Assembly (NCBI GenBank): GCA_014138725.1
Contig: JACJID010000009.1
Span: forward strand, 372,001 to 436,000
DNA: 64,000 bases
Source of the DNA: Kutzneria viridogrisea
Lineage (GTDB): Bacteria; Actinomycetota; Actinomycetes; Mycobacteriales; Pseudonocardiaceae
Direction: 5' to 3'
Shown: one piece after another, positions 34,329 to 42,079 of the stretch
How the letters are laid out: every line of letters begins with the position of its first letter
Numbering within the stretch: the stretch's first letter is position 1
Made by a program: the position numbers and the translations under genes
Notes under the pieces: model-generated
Databases searched by the model: none
The model's input: only the letters and a program-made list of their open reading frames with translations
Told to the model about the DNA's origin: nothing

Positions 34329-34821
34329 GGCCGAAAACAGGACCAGCATTCGCGAAACCGTGAGCGTTTGCCCACTTCTGGCAGTTGTTGGCAACAAGCT
34401 CGCGACTATCAGACTTGGGCGGTGGTCGCTGCCGAACACGGAGTGTGCGCAGGTGACGGTCACGCTCGGTGCAGACGAACCTGGCAGACCAAAAGGGCAG
34501 CACTAGCCACAGAGTCCACTCCGACACAACCCCTGTCCGGAGCATCCGCACTCAGCCAGGCTCCGCAACGATCTTGATTCCAGGGACCGGCTACCTGGTT
34601 TTCAAGCGGTGAATCCTGCGAGGTTTTTCCGCCCAAAACCCTCCCGCGCAGGTGCGGCCCATGTCACAATTGGCTGGCTGACACACCCCCGGTCAGCGCC
34701 TGTGGAGATCCCCTCCGGCCCCCGCGTTCCTCCCCCTGGCGCGGGGGCCTCTCCACGACTGGGGCATGTGTCGCCGGACACACCCGACACCTCGTCGCAA
34801 CCGAACCGTTATCGTATCCGG
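34329..34821. other. Noncoding stretch after copA with a large hairpin
   Basis: No supported gene; open frames here have no start signals. It holds a two-part hairpin at 34702-34756: outer GTGGAGA/TCTCCAC (34702-34708, 34750-34756) and inner GGCCCCCGCG/CGCGGGGGCC (34717-34726, 34740-34749). At the right end TATCGT (34810-34815) ends 6 nt before the GTG at 34822, a likely -10 box for a leaderless mRNA. Confidence 0.45.
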
Positions 34822-35142
34822 GTGCCTCTTCCCTCCCTTGGACGTGCCAAGAACGGCAAACACCGCGAACCTGCGCGCGAGCAGCAGGTCGAGGCGGCCC
34901 CGGACCACGACCTGGAGAACTACCTGGCCGCGCTGGCGCCGGAAGGCGACGTCGAGACCACGGGCTCGGGCCGACGATTCGGCAACGCGCAGGTCTACCA
35001 GCTGCGGCTCTCGTTGGTCGCGAACGAGCAGCTGCGCGAGTTGGCAGCCCGGCACCAGACCTCCCCACTGGCGTTGGCGCAGGAGTGGATCACCCAGCGG
35101 CTGGCTTGGGAGACCCAGGGCCAGCAGTCCTCCCAGTACTGA
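34822..35142 (+). CDS. Small protein with a ribbon-helix-helix-like C-terminus
   Basis: 106 residues. The first 55 are basic then acidic and look disordered (AKNGKHREPAREQQ, DHDLENYLAALAPEGD). The C-terminus, VYQLRLSLVANEQLRELAARHQTSPLALAQEWI in outline, has the beta-strand/two-helix spacing of CopG/Arc-type DNA-binding domains. That suggests a DNA-binding dimer. GTG at 34822 is chosen because a TATCGT -10 box ends 6 nt earlier and the upstream in-frame codons cross the hairpin region. No toxin partner is adjacent. Confidence 0.6.
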   Translation: MPLPSLGRAKNGKHREPAREQQVEAAPDHDLENYLAALAPEGDVETTGSGRRFGNAQVYQLRLSLVANEQLRELAARHQTSPLALAQEWITQRLAWETQGQQSSQY

Positions 35143-35252
35143 TCTGCTTGCCTTTACGGGCAGGCCGCTGCCATAGCGGCGCTCCGAGGGCAGACGCGAG
35201 AAGTTCGTCCTGATATCGAGTTCAACCGGACTCGGCGAGCGAGACGGTCACT

Positions 35253-35264
35253 TACGATCAACTC
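35253..35264 (+). promoter_or_regulatory. -10 element of a probable leaderless promoter
   Basis: TACGAT at 35253-35258 ends 6 nt before the GTG at 35265, and no Shine-Dalgarno sequence intervenes. Confidence 0.45.
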
Positions 35265-36947
35265 GTGCCAACGCTTCAACTGCGCAGGGGCGAACGGCGT
35301 CGGCATCTCGTGGTGTGCGGCGACAGTCCGTTGGCCTACCGGCTGATCGACGAACTGGTCACGCGCTACGACGAGGACGTCACGGTCATCCTCCGGTCCA
35401 AGCAGCGCAACCACGGACCGCGCATAGCTCAACTGGGCAAAGTAAAGATCATCGAAGCACCGGAACTCGATGCCGGGGCCTTCACGCAAGCCAAGCTGAT
35501 CAATGCCCGCGCGATCGCCCTGCTCGACTCGGATGACGTCAGCAACATCCACGCCGCACTGCGGGCCCAGGACATGAATCCGGATCTGCGCCTGGTGCTG
35601 CGCGTGTTCAACATGAGCCTGGGCCACCGGATCCGCACGCTGTTCACCGATTGCGCCGTGCTCTCCGACGCCGCGATGGCCGCGCCGTCTTTCGTCGCCG
35701 CAGTGCTCGGACGAGAGGGCCCCACGCACATCAGGGTCCCCGGCAGGACTCTCTACGTCGTGCGCCGAGAGGACGTACCTGCCGACCGAGTGGTCTGCAC
35801 CCTCGCGGACACCACCGATCCGGTCGGCCCGAAGTTGCTGCCACACGAGCGGCACTCCGATGACCTGGTGCTCGCCTTCGCGAGCGGGGCCAATCGGATC
35901 GAGCGGGAACCCAGGCGGCGGTCGTGGGGCGCCTCAGTTCGCCGCAACCTCAGCACAGTGTTCAACCGCAAGGTCGGCATCGCGGCGCTGGCGCTGTTCT
36001 CGCTGCTCACGCTCGGCACGATCGCCTTCGCGACGCTCGGCGGCTACTCCTGGTGGGACGCGATCTACGAGACCGCTCTCGACGCGGCGGGCGCAGCCCA
36101 GCCCCAGCCGGATATGCCCGCCATCAACAAGATCACCCAGGTCATGGTGACCATAGTCGGGATCTCCATCATCCCGATCATCACCGCGGTCGCGGTGGAC
36201 GCCGTGGTGAGCGCACGGTTGGCGGCGGCGGGAGACCCGACAGGCCCGTTCCACGACCACGTGGTGGTGGTCGGCCTTGGCCAGGTGGGCACCAGGGTGG
36301 TCGCACAGCTGCACGACCTCGGGGTCCCTCTTGTGTGCGTTGACAAGGACGAGAATGCACGTGGCGTGCCGTTGGCCCGCAGGCTCGGCTTGCCGGTGGT
36401 GTTCGGAGACGCCAGCCGCGAGGACACGCTGCGGTCCGCTTACATCGGTACCTGCCGGGCGCTGGTCACTCTGAGCTCGCACGACATCGTGAACCTGGAA
36501 GCAGCTCTGACGGCACGAGCGATCCGCGAGGAGTTGCTCGTGGTGCTGCGCCTGTTCGACAACGACTTCGCCAAGCTCGTGGAACGGCGCTTCGACATCG
36601 ACGTCTCGCGCAGCGTGTCCTTCCTCGCCGCCCCTGCCTTCGCGGCCGCCATGGTGGAGCACCAGGTGATCGGCACGATCCCGGTGGGACGCCGCGTGCT
36701 GCTGATCGCGGAGGTTCCGATCAAGGCAGGCACCGTGCTGCACAGCAGCACCGTCCGCGCGGCGGAGGAGCAGGGCGAGGTGCGGGTCATCGGGCTGCTA
36801 CGACGCAACACCGACACGGTCGACTGGCAGCCGCCGCCCTCGCACGTGTTGGAGCCCAAGGACCGGCTGATGGTGGTCGCGACCAGGACAGGGCTGAGCC
36901 ACGTGCTGTTCAAGAGCACCAACGCGGGCCAGGAGTCCGGCTCCTGA
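35265..36947 (+). CDS. RCK-pore-RCK channel-like NAD-binding protein
   Basis: 560 residues. An N-terminal TrkA-N/RCK-like domain (about 12-195) has HLVVCGDSPLAYRLIDEL. Two membrane helices follow at about 228-250 (VGIAALALFSLLTLGTIAFA) and 283-308 (VMVTIVGISIIPIITAVAVD), then a second RCK domain (about 322-555) with HVVVVGLGQVGTRVVAQLHD. The loop between the helices, YSWWDAIYETALDAAGAAQ, sits where a pore helix would be but has no TVGYG filter. Ion selectivity, if it is a channel, is unclear. The order resembles actinobacterial relatives of CASTOR/POLLUX-type proteins. Confidence 0.75.
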   Translation: MPTLQLRRGERRRHLVVCGDSPLAYRLIDELVTRYDEDVTVILRSKQRNHGPRIAQLGKVKIIEAPELDAGAFTQAKLINARAIALLDSDDVSNIHAALRAQDMNPDLRLVLRVFNMSLGHRIRTLFTDCAVLSDAAMAAPSFVAAVLGREGPTHIRVPGRTLYVVRREDVPADRVVCTLADTTDPVGPKLLPHERHSDDLVLAFASGANRIEREPRRRSWGASVRRNLSTVFNRKVGIAALALFSLLTLGTIAFATLGGYSWWDAIYETALDAAGAAQPQPDMPAINKITQVMVTIVGISIIPIITAVAVDAVVSARLAAAGDPTGPFHDHVVVVGLGQVGTRVVAQLHDLGVPLVCVDKDENARGVPLARRLGLPVVFGDASREDTLRSAYIGTCRALVTLSSHDIVNLEAALTARAIREELLVVLRLFDNDFAKLVERRFDIDVSRSVSFLAAPAFAAAMVEHQVIGTIPVGRRVLLIAEVPIKAGTVLHSSTVRAAEEQGEVRVIGLLRRNTDTVDWQPPPSHVLEPKDRLMVVATRTGLSHVLFKSTNAGQESGS

Positions 36948-37021
36948 TCTTGATCTAATCGAGAGCACCGGTGTCGGACGATGGAGGTACGGTGCTGCGC
37001 AGAGGGACCACTCGCCGGTAC

Positions 37022-37037
37022 TGTGACGCAAGTCACG
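37022..37037. promoter_or_regulatory. CRP/GlxR-like palindrome upstream of an L,D-transpeptidase gene
   Basis: TGTGACGCAAGTCACG fits TGTGA-N6-TCAC(A/G), the CRP-family consensus, about 78 nt before the gene start. Confidence 0.45.
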
Positions 37038-37114
37038 TTTGAGGTAGTCAACGTGGCAGTTGCCCGCCGCGTCGATTGAGTGGAGAAGCACCAGGTCGGG
37101 GGGAAGGGGTGACC

Positions 37115-38311
37115 GTGAGGCGGACCGGGAGAGTCCAGCGCTGGCTGGTGGTGTTGGGGGCACTGGTCACAACGGTCGGGCTGGCCTCGTGCAGTTCGAG
37201 CACCTCGCCGAGCACCACGCCGCCCAAGTCGACCGAGCAGAAGGTGTCACCCGCCGCGGTGTCCCAGCCCGCGAAGGTGACCCAGGTCCCCGGCGACGGG
37301 GCGCAGAACGTCTCGCCCGCCGACGCCGTGCAGGTGACGGTCAAGGACGGGGCGATCTCCGAGGTCCACCTCACCAACCAGCAGGGCAAGGACGTCGCCG
37401 GCACGCTCGCGGCCGACAAGCACACCTGGACCGCGTCCGAGCCGCTCGGCTACGGCAGGAGCTACACCTGGGCGGGTAGTGCTGTCGGCTCGGACGGCAA
37501 GCAGGTCTCGCTGGGGGGCACGTTCAGCACGGTGCAACCCGCATACCAGATCAGCGGCCAGCTCAACATCGCCGACGGGGACACCGTGGGCGTGGCTATG
37601 CCCATCGTGCTCACCTTCAGCTCACCGGTGCGGGACAAGGCCGCGGTCGAGAAGGCACTCGTCGTGAAGACCTCGGTCCCGACCAGTGGGTCCTGGGCTT
37701 GGATGGACGACAAGACCGTTCACTACCGGCCGACGAACTACTGGGTCCCCGGTACGAAGGTGACCGTGACCGCCAAGCTGCACGGCACGCCGTTCGGCAG
37801 CGGCGCCTACGGCATGGACGATGTCAGCACCTCGTTCACCATCGGCCGCATGCTCATCCTGCGTGGGAACACGCAGACGCACCGGCTCCAGGTGATCACC
37901 AACAACCAGGTGACGGCGGACTACCCGGCCAGTTTCGGGCTCGACAGCGACCCGGGTCGCGTCACGAACAGCGGCATCCATGTCGTGATGTCCAAGAGCA
38001 CCACGTTCTCGATGACCAACCCCAAGTACCACTACCAGGACGTGGTCGTGCCCTGGGCTGTGCGCATCTCGAACAACGGTGAATTCGTGCACGGTTACGC
38101 ACCGAGCATCTGGGCGCAGGGCAACACCAACGTCTCGCACGGTTGTGTGAACCTGGCGCCCGACAACGCCAAGACGGTGTTCGACGAGGTCATCCCGGGC
38201 GACCCGGTGGAGATCAGCGGTTCCACGGAGCAGTTGGGTCCTGAGGACGGCGACTTCTACGACTGGGCAGTGCCGTGGGACCAGTGGCAGGCCAAGTCGG
38301 CGCTGCACTGA
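37115..38311 (+). CDS. L,D-transpeptidase lipoprotein
   Basis: About 398 residues. The lipoprotein signal has VQRWLVVLGALVTTVGL and lipobox ASC followed by a Ser/Thr-rich spacer. Two Ig-like domains (about 55-250) lead to a C-terminal YkuD domain with the catalytic motif NVSHGCVNLAP (Cys344, counted from GTG 37115) and an earlier conserved His in EFVHGYAPSIW. The enzyme makes 3-3 cross-links in peptidoglycan or attaches proteins. Starts at TTG 37076 and GTG 37109 are also open; 37115 has GGAAG 8 nt upstream. A paralogue lies at 44101. Confidence 0.88.
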   Translation: MRRTGRVQRWLVVLGALVTTVGLASCSSSTSPSTTPPKSTEQKVSPAAVSQPAKVTQVPGDGAQNVSPADAVQVTVKDGAISEVHLTNQQGKDVAGTLAADKHTWTASEPLGYGRSYTWAGSAVGSDGKQVSLGGTFSTVQPAYQISGQLNIADGDTVGVAMPIVLTFSSPVRDKAAVEKALVVKTSVPTSGSWAWMDDKTVHYRPTNYWVPGTKVTVTAKLHGTPFGSGAYGMDDVSTSFTIGRMLILRGNTQTHRLQVITNNQVTADYPASFGLDSDPGRVTNSGIHVVMSKSTTFSMTNPKYHYQDVVVPWAVRISNNGEFVHGYAPSIWAQGNTNVSHGCVNLAPDNAKTVFDEVIPGDPVEISGSTEQLGPEDGDFYDWAVPWDQWQAKSALH

Positions 38312-38329
38312 ACCAAGACCCGTTTTCCC

Positions 38330-38364
38330 CTCGTGGGGTGGTCGCGATGCGACCACCCCACGAG
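38330..38364. terminator. Perfect 16-bp hairpin after the L,D-transpeptidase gene
   Basis: Arms 38330-38345 (CTCGTGGGGTGGTCGC) and 38349-38364 enclose a 3-nt loop, 18 nt after the stop. No clear T-run follows, but the stem is strong. Confidence 0.65.
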
Positions 38365-38515
38365 TGCGTTCAAGCCAGAGATCCACCAGGTGTCAGACGT
38401 CACGTCCCCGTGTTCGGGCAGCTCGACAGCCGCGCCGCGGGGAACTTGGGACAAGATTCCCACGATGGTGGATTTGGCTGGGTAGCGTCACCCTGCCGGA
38501 TGAGAAAGGCAGAGG

Positions 38516-39475
38516 ATGACCGACCCCGAACAGGTGGCCGCGCTCTTGGCCGCCAACGCGGCGACGCTGGAGTCGATGCGAGTGCTGCTGGCCAACTCGC
38601 AGCAGCAGTTGGCCGAGGTCACGCGTCTGACGCAGGAGCTGGGCGAGCGCACCGCTCATGCGCAGTCGCCGGACCGGATGGTCACGGTGACCGTCGACGG
38701 GACCGGGGCGTTGAGGCAGGTCTCCTTCGACCGGGACACCTTCGAACACCACACGCCGATGAGCTTGGCCAGCGCGGTCACCAAGGCTGCGCGTGACGCA
38801 GTGCGTCAGCTCACCAGCAATGACGACGCGGAGCTCGAACGCGTGAGCGTTGCAGCAACGCACGAGCCGTCGTCGACGGCGACCGCGCAGCAGATCGTCG
38901 CGCCCGCACCACAACCGCCGACGCCGACCTCGTCGACCGCGGTCGATCTCGACCAGCCCGTGGCGGTGTCGGCTCAAGCTGACGAGCAACGCACGGTCGT
39001 CACTGCTCCGCCACCCGCGCTGTCGGACGACCCCGTACCGGTGCCCGCCCCGGTGGCGATCCAGGACCCGCCGCCACGCCCGGTCGACGTAGTACCGGAC
39101 AGCGGCAACAGCCAGATCGACCACGTCGTGTCCGCACTGAGCCGCCTGCCCTCCTACACCGGCATCGTGACCAGGGTGCTCGGCGTCCGCGATCCGGAGC
39201 GCGCGGCGGCTATCGCCAGTCAGTACGTACCCGGGGAAACGATCATCGAGCGCACCTTCCTGAGCACCTCGGCCAACCCGGCCTACACCGGGGACGGCCT
39301 GGTCAGGTACACGATCGAGGCCAAGCACAACGGCAAGCTGATCGGTGGCATCTCGCAGGACGGCGAGGCCTTCGGCGAGGTCGTCTTCGGACCGGGGTGC
39401 CGGTTCCGGATCACCGGCAAGCGGTACTACCCGAGCATGCGCGGCTGGGACATCGCACTGGAGGAGCTGGGCTGA
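38516..39475 (+). CDS. YbaB/EbfC-like domain joined to an ADP-ribosyltransferase-like domain
   Basis: 319 residues in three parts. Residues 1-105 resemble YbaB/EbfC nucleoid proteins (helix LLANSQQQLAEVTRLTQEL, then VTVTVDGTGALRQVSFD). Residues 110-195 are a Pro/Ala/Val-rich linker. Residues 200-319 look like an R-S-E ADP-ribosyltransferase: Arg220 in YTGIVTRVLGV, Ser250-Thr-Ser252 in RTFLSTSANPAY, and Glu288 in GEAFGEVVFGPGCRFRI, which mimics the ExE turn and the PGxxF strand. The residue two before Glu288 is Phe, not Glu/Gln, so activity is uncertain. The next gene, an ADP-ribosylglycohydrolase, overlaps it by 1 nt. The ART call is my motif inference. Confidence 0.65.
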   Translation: MTDPEQVAALLAANAATLESMRVLLANSQQQLAEVTRLTQELGERTAHAQSPDRMVTVTVDGTGALRQVSFDRDTFEHHTPMSLASAVTKAARDAVRQLTSNDDAELERVSVAATHEPSSTATAQQIVAPAPQPPTPTSSTAVDLDQPVAVSAQADEQRTVVTAPPPALSDDPVPVPAPVAIQDPPPRPVDVVPDSGNSQIDHVVSALSRLPSYTGIVTRVLGVRDPERAAAIASQYVPGETIIERTFLSTSANPAYTGDGLVRYTIEAKHNGKLIGGISQDGEAFGEVVFGPGCRFRITGKRYYPSMRGWDIALEELG

Positions 39476-40740
39476 TGGCGGTCAGCGAGTGGGAGTGGGC
39501 GCCGGGCACCCCGGTGGACCACACGGTGAAGATCATCAAGTTCCACAGGGACAGCCTCGCCGTGCCCCAGGAGCAGCGCGTGCGACTGGCCGATCCGAGC
39601 CGTCACGACTTCCCGATCGGTCTGGACGAGTCCGATCGGAAGTTCCCGGTGCCAAGCCAGGCCCCGTCCTGGTCGGAGCGGGTGATGGGCAGCCTGCTGG
39701 CCGGTGCGGTGGGCGACGCGCTGGGAGCGCCGATCGAGTTCCTCTCGATCGAGTCGATCCGCGGGCAGCACGGCCCGGAGGGGGTCACCGGACCTGGCGC
39801 GAGCGGCCTGATCACCGACGACACGCAGATGACCTTGTTCACGCTGGAGGGACTGATCCGGGCACACGTGCGCGACCGCGTGTCCGGACCAGGAGATCCG
39901 CTGCCGATCGTGCAGCACGCCTACCAGCGCTGGCTGCACACGCAGGGCGTCGAGTGGCCGCAGGCGGGCGGGCCGTTCGCTGAGCGAGTGCCGCATCCGG
40001 ACGGCTGGCTGATCACCGAACGGGGCCTGTTCGAGGTCGCCGCGCCCGGCAATACCTGCCTGTCCGCGCTGCGCAAGTTCGCCGCGGGCAGTCCACCAGG
40101 CACGTTCACCAACCGGATCAACGACTCCAAGGGCTGCGGTGGCGTCATGCGGGCGGCACCCGCGGCGCTGTGGTCCGCCGACCCGGTCGAGGTGTTCTCG
40201 CTCGGTGCGGCGACAGCGGCGCTGACGCACAGCCACCCCACCGGCTATATCTCGGCGGGGGCGCTGGCCTTCCTGGTGCACGGTCTGCTCACCTCGTCCT
40301 CGCTGCCTGCGGCGATCGCGGCACTGACGAGGGTGTTGCAGCGCTGGGCAGGCCACGAGGAGCAGCTCGCAGCCCTGGAGCGGGCGGTTCGGCTGGCCGA
40401 CGAGGGAAGGGTCAGCCCCGAGCGCATCGCGGAGGAGCTGGGCGGCGGCTGGATCGGTGAGGAGGCGCTGGCGATCGCTGTCTACGCGATGCTGGTGACC
40501 GACACCCTGGCCGACGCACTGCTGGTGTCGGTGAACCACTCGGGGGACAGCGACTCGACGGGGGCGATCTGCGGCAACCTGGCGGGCGCGCTCTACGGGG
40601 TGCGATCGATCCCGGCCGACTGGCTCGACCGGCTCGAACTGCGGCAGGTAATCACCACTCTGGGGGAGGACGCACTGACGGAGTTCAGTGCCCACCCACC
40701 CACCGAGGACCGCTGGGTGCAGCGCTACCCGAGCTGGTGA
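39475..40740 (+). CDS. ADP-ribosylglycohydrolase (DraG/ARH family) with N-terminal extension
   Basis: 421 residues. After a 65-residue extension of unknown role comes the DraG-like fold, with its magnesium-site motifs: GSLLAGAVGDALGAPIEF, ITDDTQMTLFTLEGL (Asp115, Asp116), CGGVMRAAPAAL, and NHSGDSDSTGAICGNLAG (Asp358, Asp360). The family cuts ADP-ribose from modified proteins or nucleic acid. ATG at 39475 overlaps the upstream stop (TGATG), so translation is coupled to the ART-like protein. This strongly suggests that it reverses that protein's modification. Confidence 0.88.
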   Translation: MAVSEWEWAPGTPVDHTVKIIKFHRDSLAVPQEQRVRLADPSRHDFPIGLDESDRKFPVPSQAPSWSERVMGSLLAGAVGDALGAPIEFLSIESIRGQHGPEGVTGPGASGLITDDTQMTLFTLEGLIRAHVRDRVSGPGDPLPIVQHAYQRWLHTQGVEWPQAGGPFAERVPHPDGWLITERGLFEVAAPGNTCLSALRKFAAGSPPGTFTNRINDSKGCGGVMRAAPAALWSADPVEVFSLGAATAALTHSHPTGYISAGALAFLVHGLLTSSSLPAAIAALTRVLQRWAGHEEQLAALERAVRLADEGRVSPERIAEELGGGWIGEEALAIAVYAMLVTDTLADALLVSVNHSGDSDSTGAICGNLAGALYGVRSIPADWLDRLELRQVITTLGEDALTEFSAHPPTEDRWVQRYPSW

Positions 40741-40751
40741 GAACGGCAATT

Positions 40752-40789
40752 CTCCGGTCCGGTGACGTACTTGCGCCACCGGACCGGAG
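40752..40789. terminator. 13-bp hairpin between convergent genes
   Basis: CTCCGGTCCGGTG (40752-40764) pairs perfectly with 40777-40789 around a 12-nt loop, 12 nt after the glycohydrolase stop and facing the convergent mihF gene. Confidence 0.6.
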
Positions 40790-40843
40790 TGACTCGATAT
40801 CGGCCTACCGGACCTTTATCGGTCATCGAGCACATGACCGTGC

Positions 40844-41161
40844 TCAGCCGATCGCGTCGAGGAGGGCCTGGCGCTGACGGTCACCGAGCCCGGCGGCCCT
40901 GCGGTCCACGTCGATGCCGGTCTCCTCGAGGAGCTTGGCCACCTTCACGGCGCCCAGGCCGGGAACGGCCTTGAGCAGCTGGGCGACCTTGGTCTTTCCG
41001 ACGGTCTTGTCCTCCTTGGCGCGCTTGAGCACCTCGGCGAAGGTCGTCTCGCCGGACTTGATCGATGCGAGCAGGGCCGTGCGGGCCTTGCGGGCCTCAG
41101 CGGCCTTCGCCAGCGCTTCCGCGCGCTGCTCGGGGGTCAGTGTGGGCAGAGCCAACTTCAT
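40844..41161 (-). CDS. mihF: Integration host factor, actinobacterial type (mIHF)
   Basis: 105 residues. The N-terminal helix is LPTLTPEQRAEALAKAAEAR. The S13-like helix-two-turn-helix is KTKVAQLLKAVPGLGAVKVAKLLEE in outline, ending in LGDRQRQALLDAI. It matches the mycobacterial mIHF/streptomycete sIHF nucleoid proteins, which bind DNA without sequence specificity and affect topology. ATG at 41161 has AAAGGA upstream; an in-frame ATG at 41179 adds MSQERT. In most actinobacteria this gene lies by gmk, which is not the case here. Confidence 0.88.
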   Translation of the reverse strand: MKLALPTLTPEQRAEALAKAAEARKARTALLASIKSGETTFAEVLKRAKEDKTVGKTKVAQLLKAVPGLGAVKVAKLLEETGIDVDRRAAGLGDRQRQALLDAIG

Positions 41162-41448
41162 GGTCCTTTCTTGCGACAAGGAGCTGCTCGACGGCCATCA
41201 TGCACGCTGACCACGTCTTTCGTCAGCGTTCACGTCTCCTGGCGCGTCGGGGCAACCCCGTGGGTGACGCTACGCCAGCCGACGGGGTGACGTGGCGGGA
41301 CACTGGGAAGTTCATCCAGGTGAAGGGCTCTTTACGCCCAGCTCACAGCTGGTGGATCGGTGACGCCCCGCAGTCGACGGCGTCCAGCCCGTGGGAGCGA
41401 CCCCGACCGGGGTTGACGGTCCGCTCGGGGCGTCCGCACGATGGCCAC

Positions 41449-41532
41449 ATGCTGCCTGTGCTGCCGAAACTCGTTCGGCGGCTGCACGTGGACCTGTTCC
41501 GGGCGACCACCTGTGGCTGTCGTGGCCACTGA
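41449..41532 (+). CDS. Putative Cys-containing leader peptide upstream of the sulfur operon
   Basis: 27 residues: LVRRLHVDLFRATTCGC in the core, ending RGH. It matches the pattern of the short actinobacterial leader peptides that I know of ahead of sulfur-assimilation genes (RRxHVDLxR then Ser/Thr/Ala and late Cys codons). In mycobacteria such peptides stall ribosomes at Cys codons to couple cysteine supply to expression. It ends 46 nt before the OsmC-family start. The frame is distinct from the longer open frames around it. Confidence 0.65.
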   Translation: MLPVLPKLVRRLHVDLFRATTCGCRGH

Positions 41533-41578
41533 TCGCCCCGTCAGCACACCCGACCACAGCCCCGCACAGGAGAACAAA

Positions 41579-42079
41579 ATGTCACTGTCCGCAGTCATCG
41601 AGGGCACGCATCAGGCCGTGACCGCAGACCGGTCGAAGGCCTCCGTGTCGTTCACCACGGTCAACTCGCTCGTGCCAGGGAGCAGGACCGAAGTCGCGGT
41701 CACCGCCCGTGACCACAAGTTCACCGTGGACGAGCCGGCCGCTCTCGGCGGCGAGGACCTGGCGGCGAACCCGGTCGAGTACGCGCTCGCCGCGCTCGGC
41801 TCCTGCCAGGTGATCACCTACCAGTTCTGGGCCGCCAAGCTCGGCATCCGGCTCGACTCGGTGTCCGTGCGGGTGGACGGCGACCTCGACCTGCACGGCT
41901 TCTTCGGCTTCGACGAGCAGACCCGAGCCGGGTTCACCGAGGTCCGCGTGCACGTGGACCTCGGCGGCCCGGAGGAGCCCGCCCGCTACCAGGAGCTCAG
42001 GGAGGCCGTGGACCGGCACTGCCCGGTGCTCGACCTGTTCCGCAACCCGACTCCGTTGCAGACGACACTGTCCTCATGA
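41579..42079 (+). CDS. OsmC-family protein
   Basis: 166 residues with the OsmC fold and its two reactive cysteines, Cys76 (LAALGSCQVITYQ) and Cys148 (DRHCPVLDLF). The family reduces organic hydroperoxides or handles reactive sulfur species. DEPAALGGEDLAANPVEYAL is the typical pre-Cys segment. ATG at 41579 has AGGAGA 5 nt upstream. It overlaps metY by 4 nt, so a role in sulfur chemistry (persulfide or sulfide stress) is more likely than general peroxide defence here. Confidence 0.88.
   Translation: MSLSAVIEGTHQAVTADRSKASVSFTTVNSLVPGSRTEVAVTARDHKFTVDEPAALGGEDLAANPVEYALAALGSCQVITYQFWAAKLGIRLDSVSVRVDGDLDLHGFFGFDEQTRAGFTEVRVHVDLGGPEEPARYQELREAVDRHCPVLDLFRNPTPLQTTLSS

Noticed and set aside
41180-41448. 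SAM riboswitch (SAM-IV type) ahead of the sulfur operon
   Set aside because: I looked for the GGUC...AUGAG-type core and could not find one convincingly. The leader peptide explains regulation better, although a covariance search could still find an RNA.
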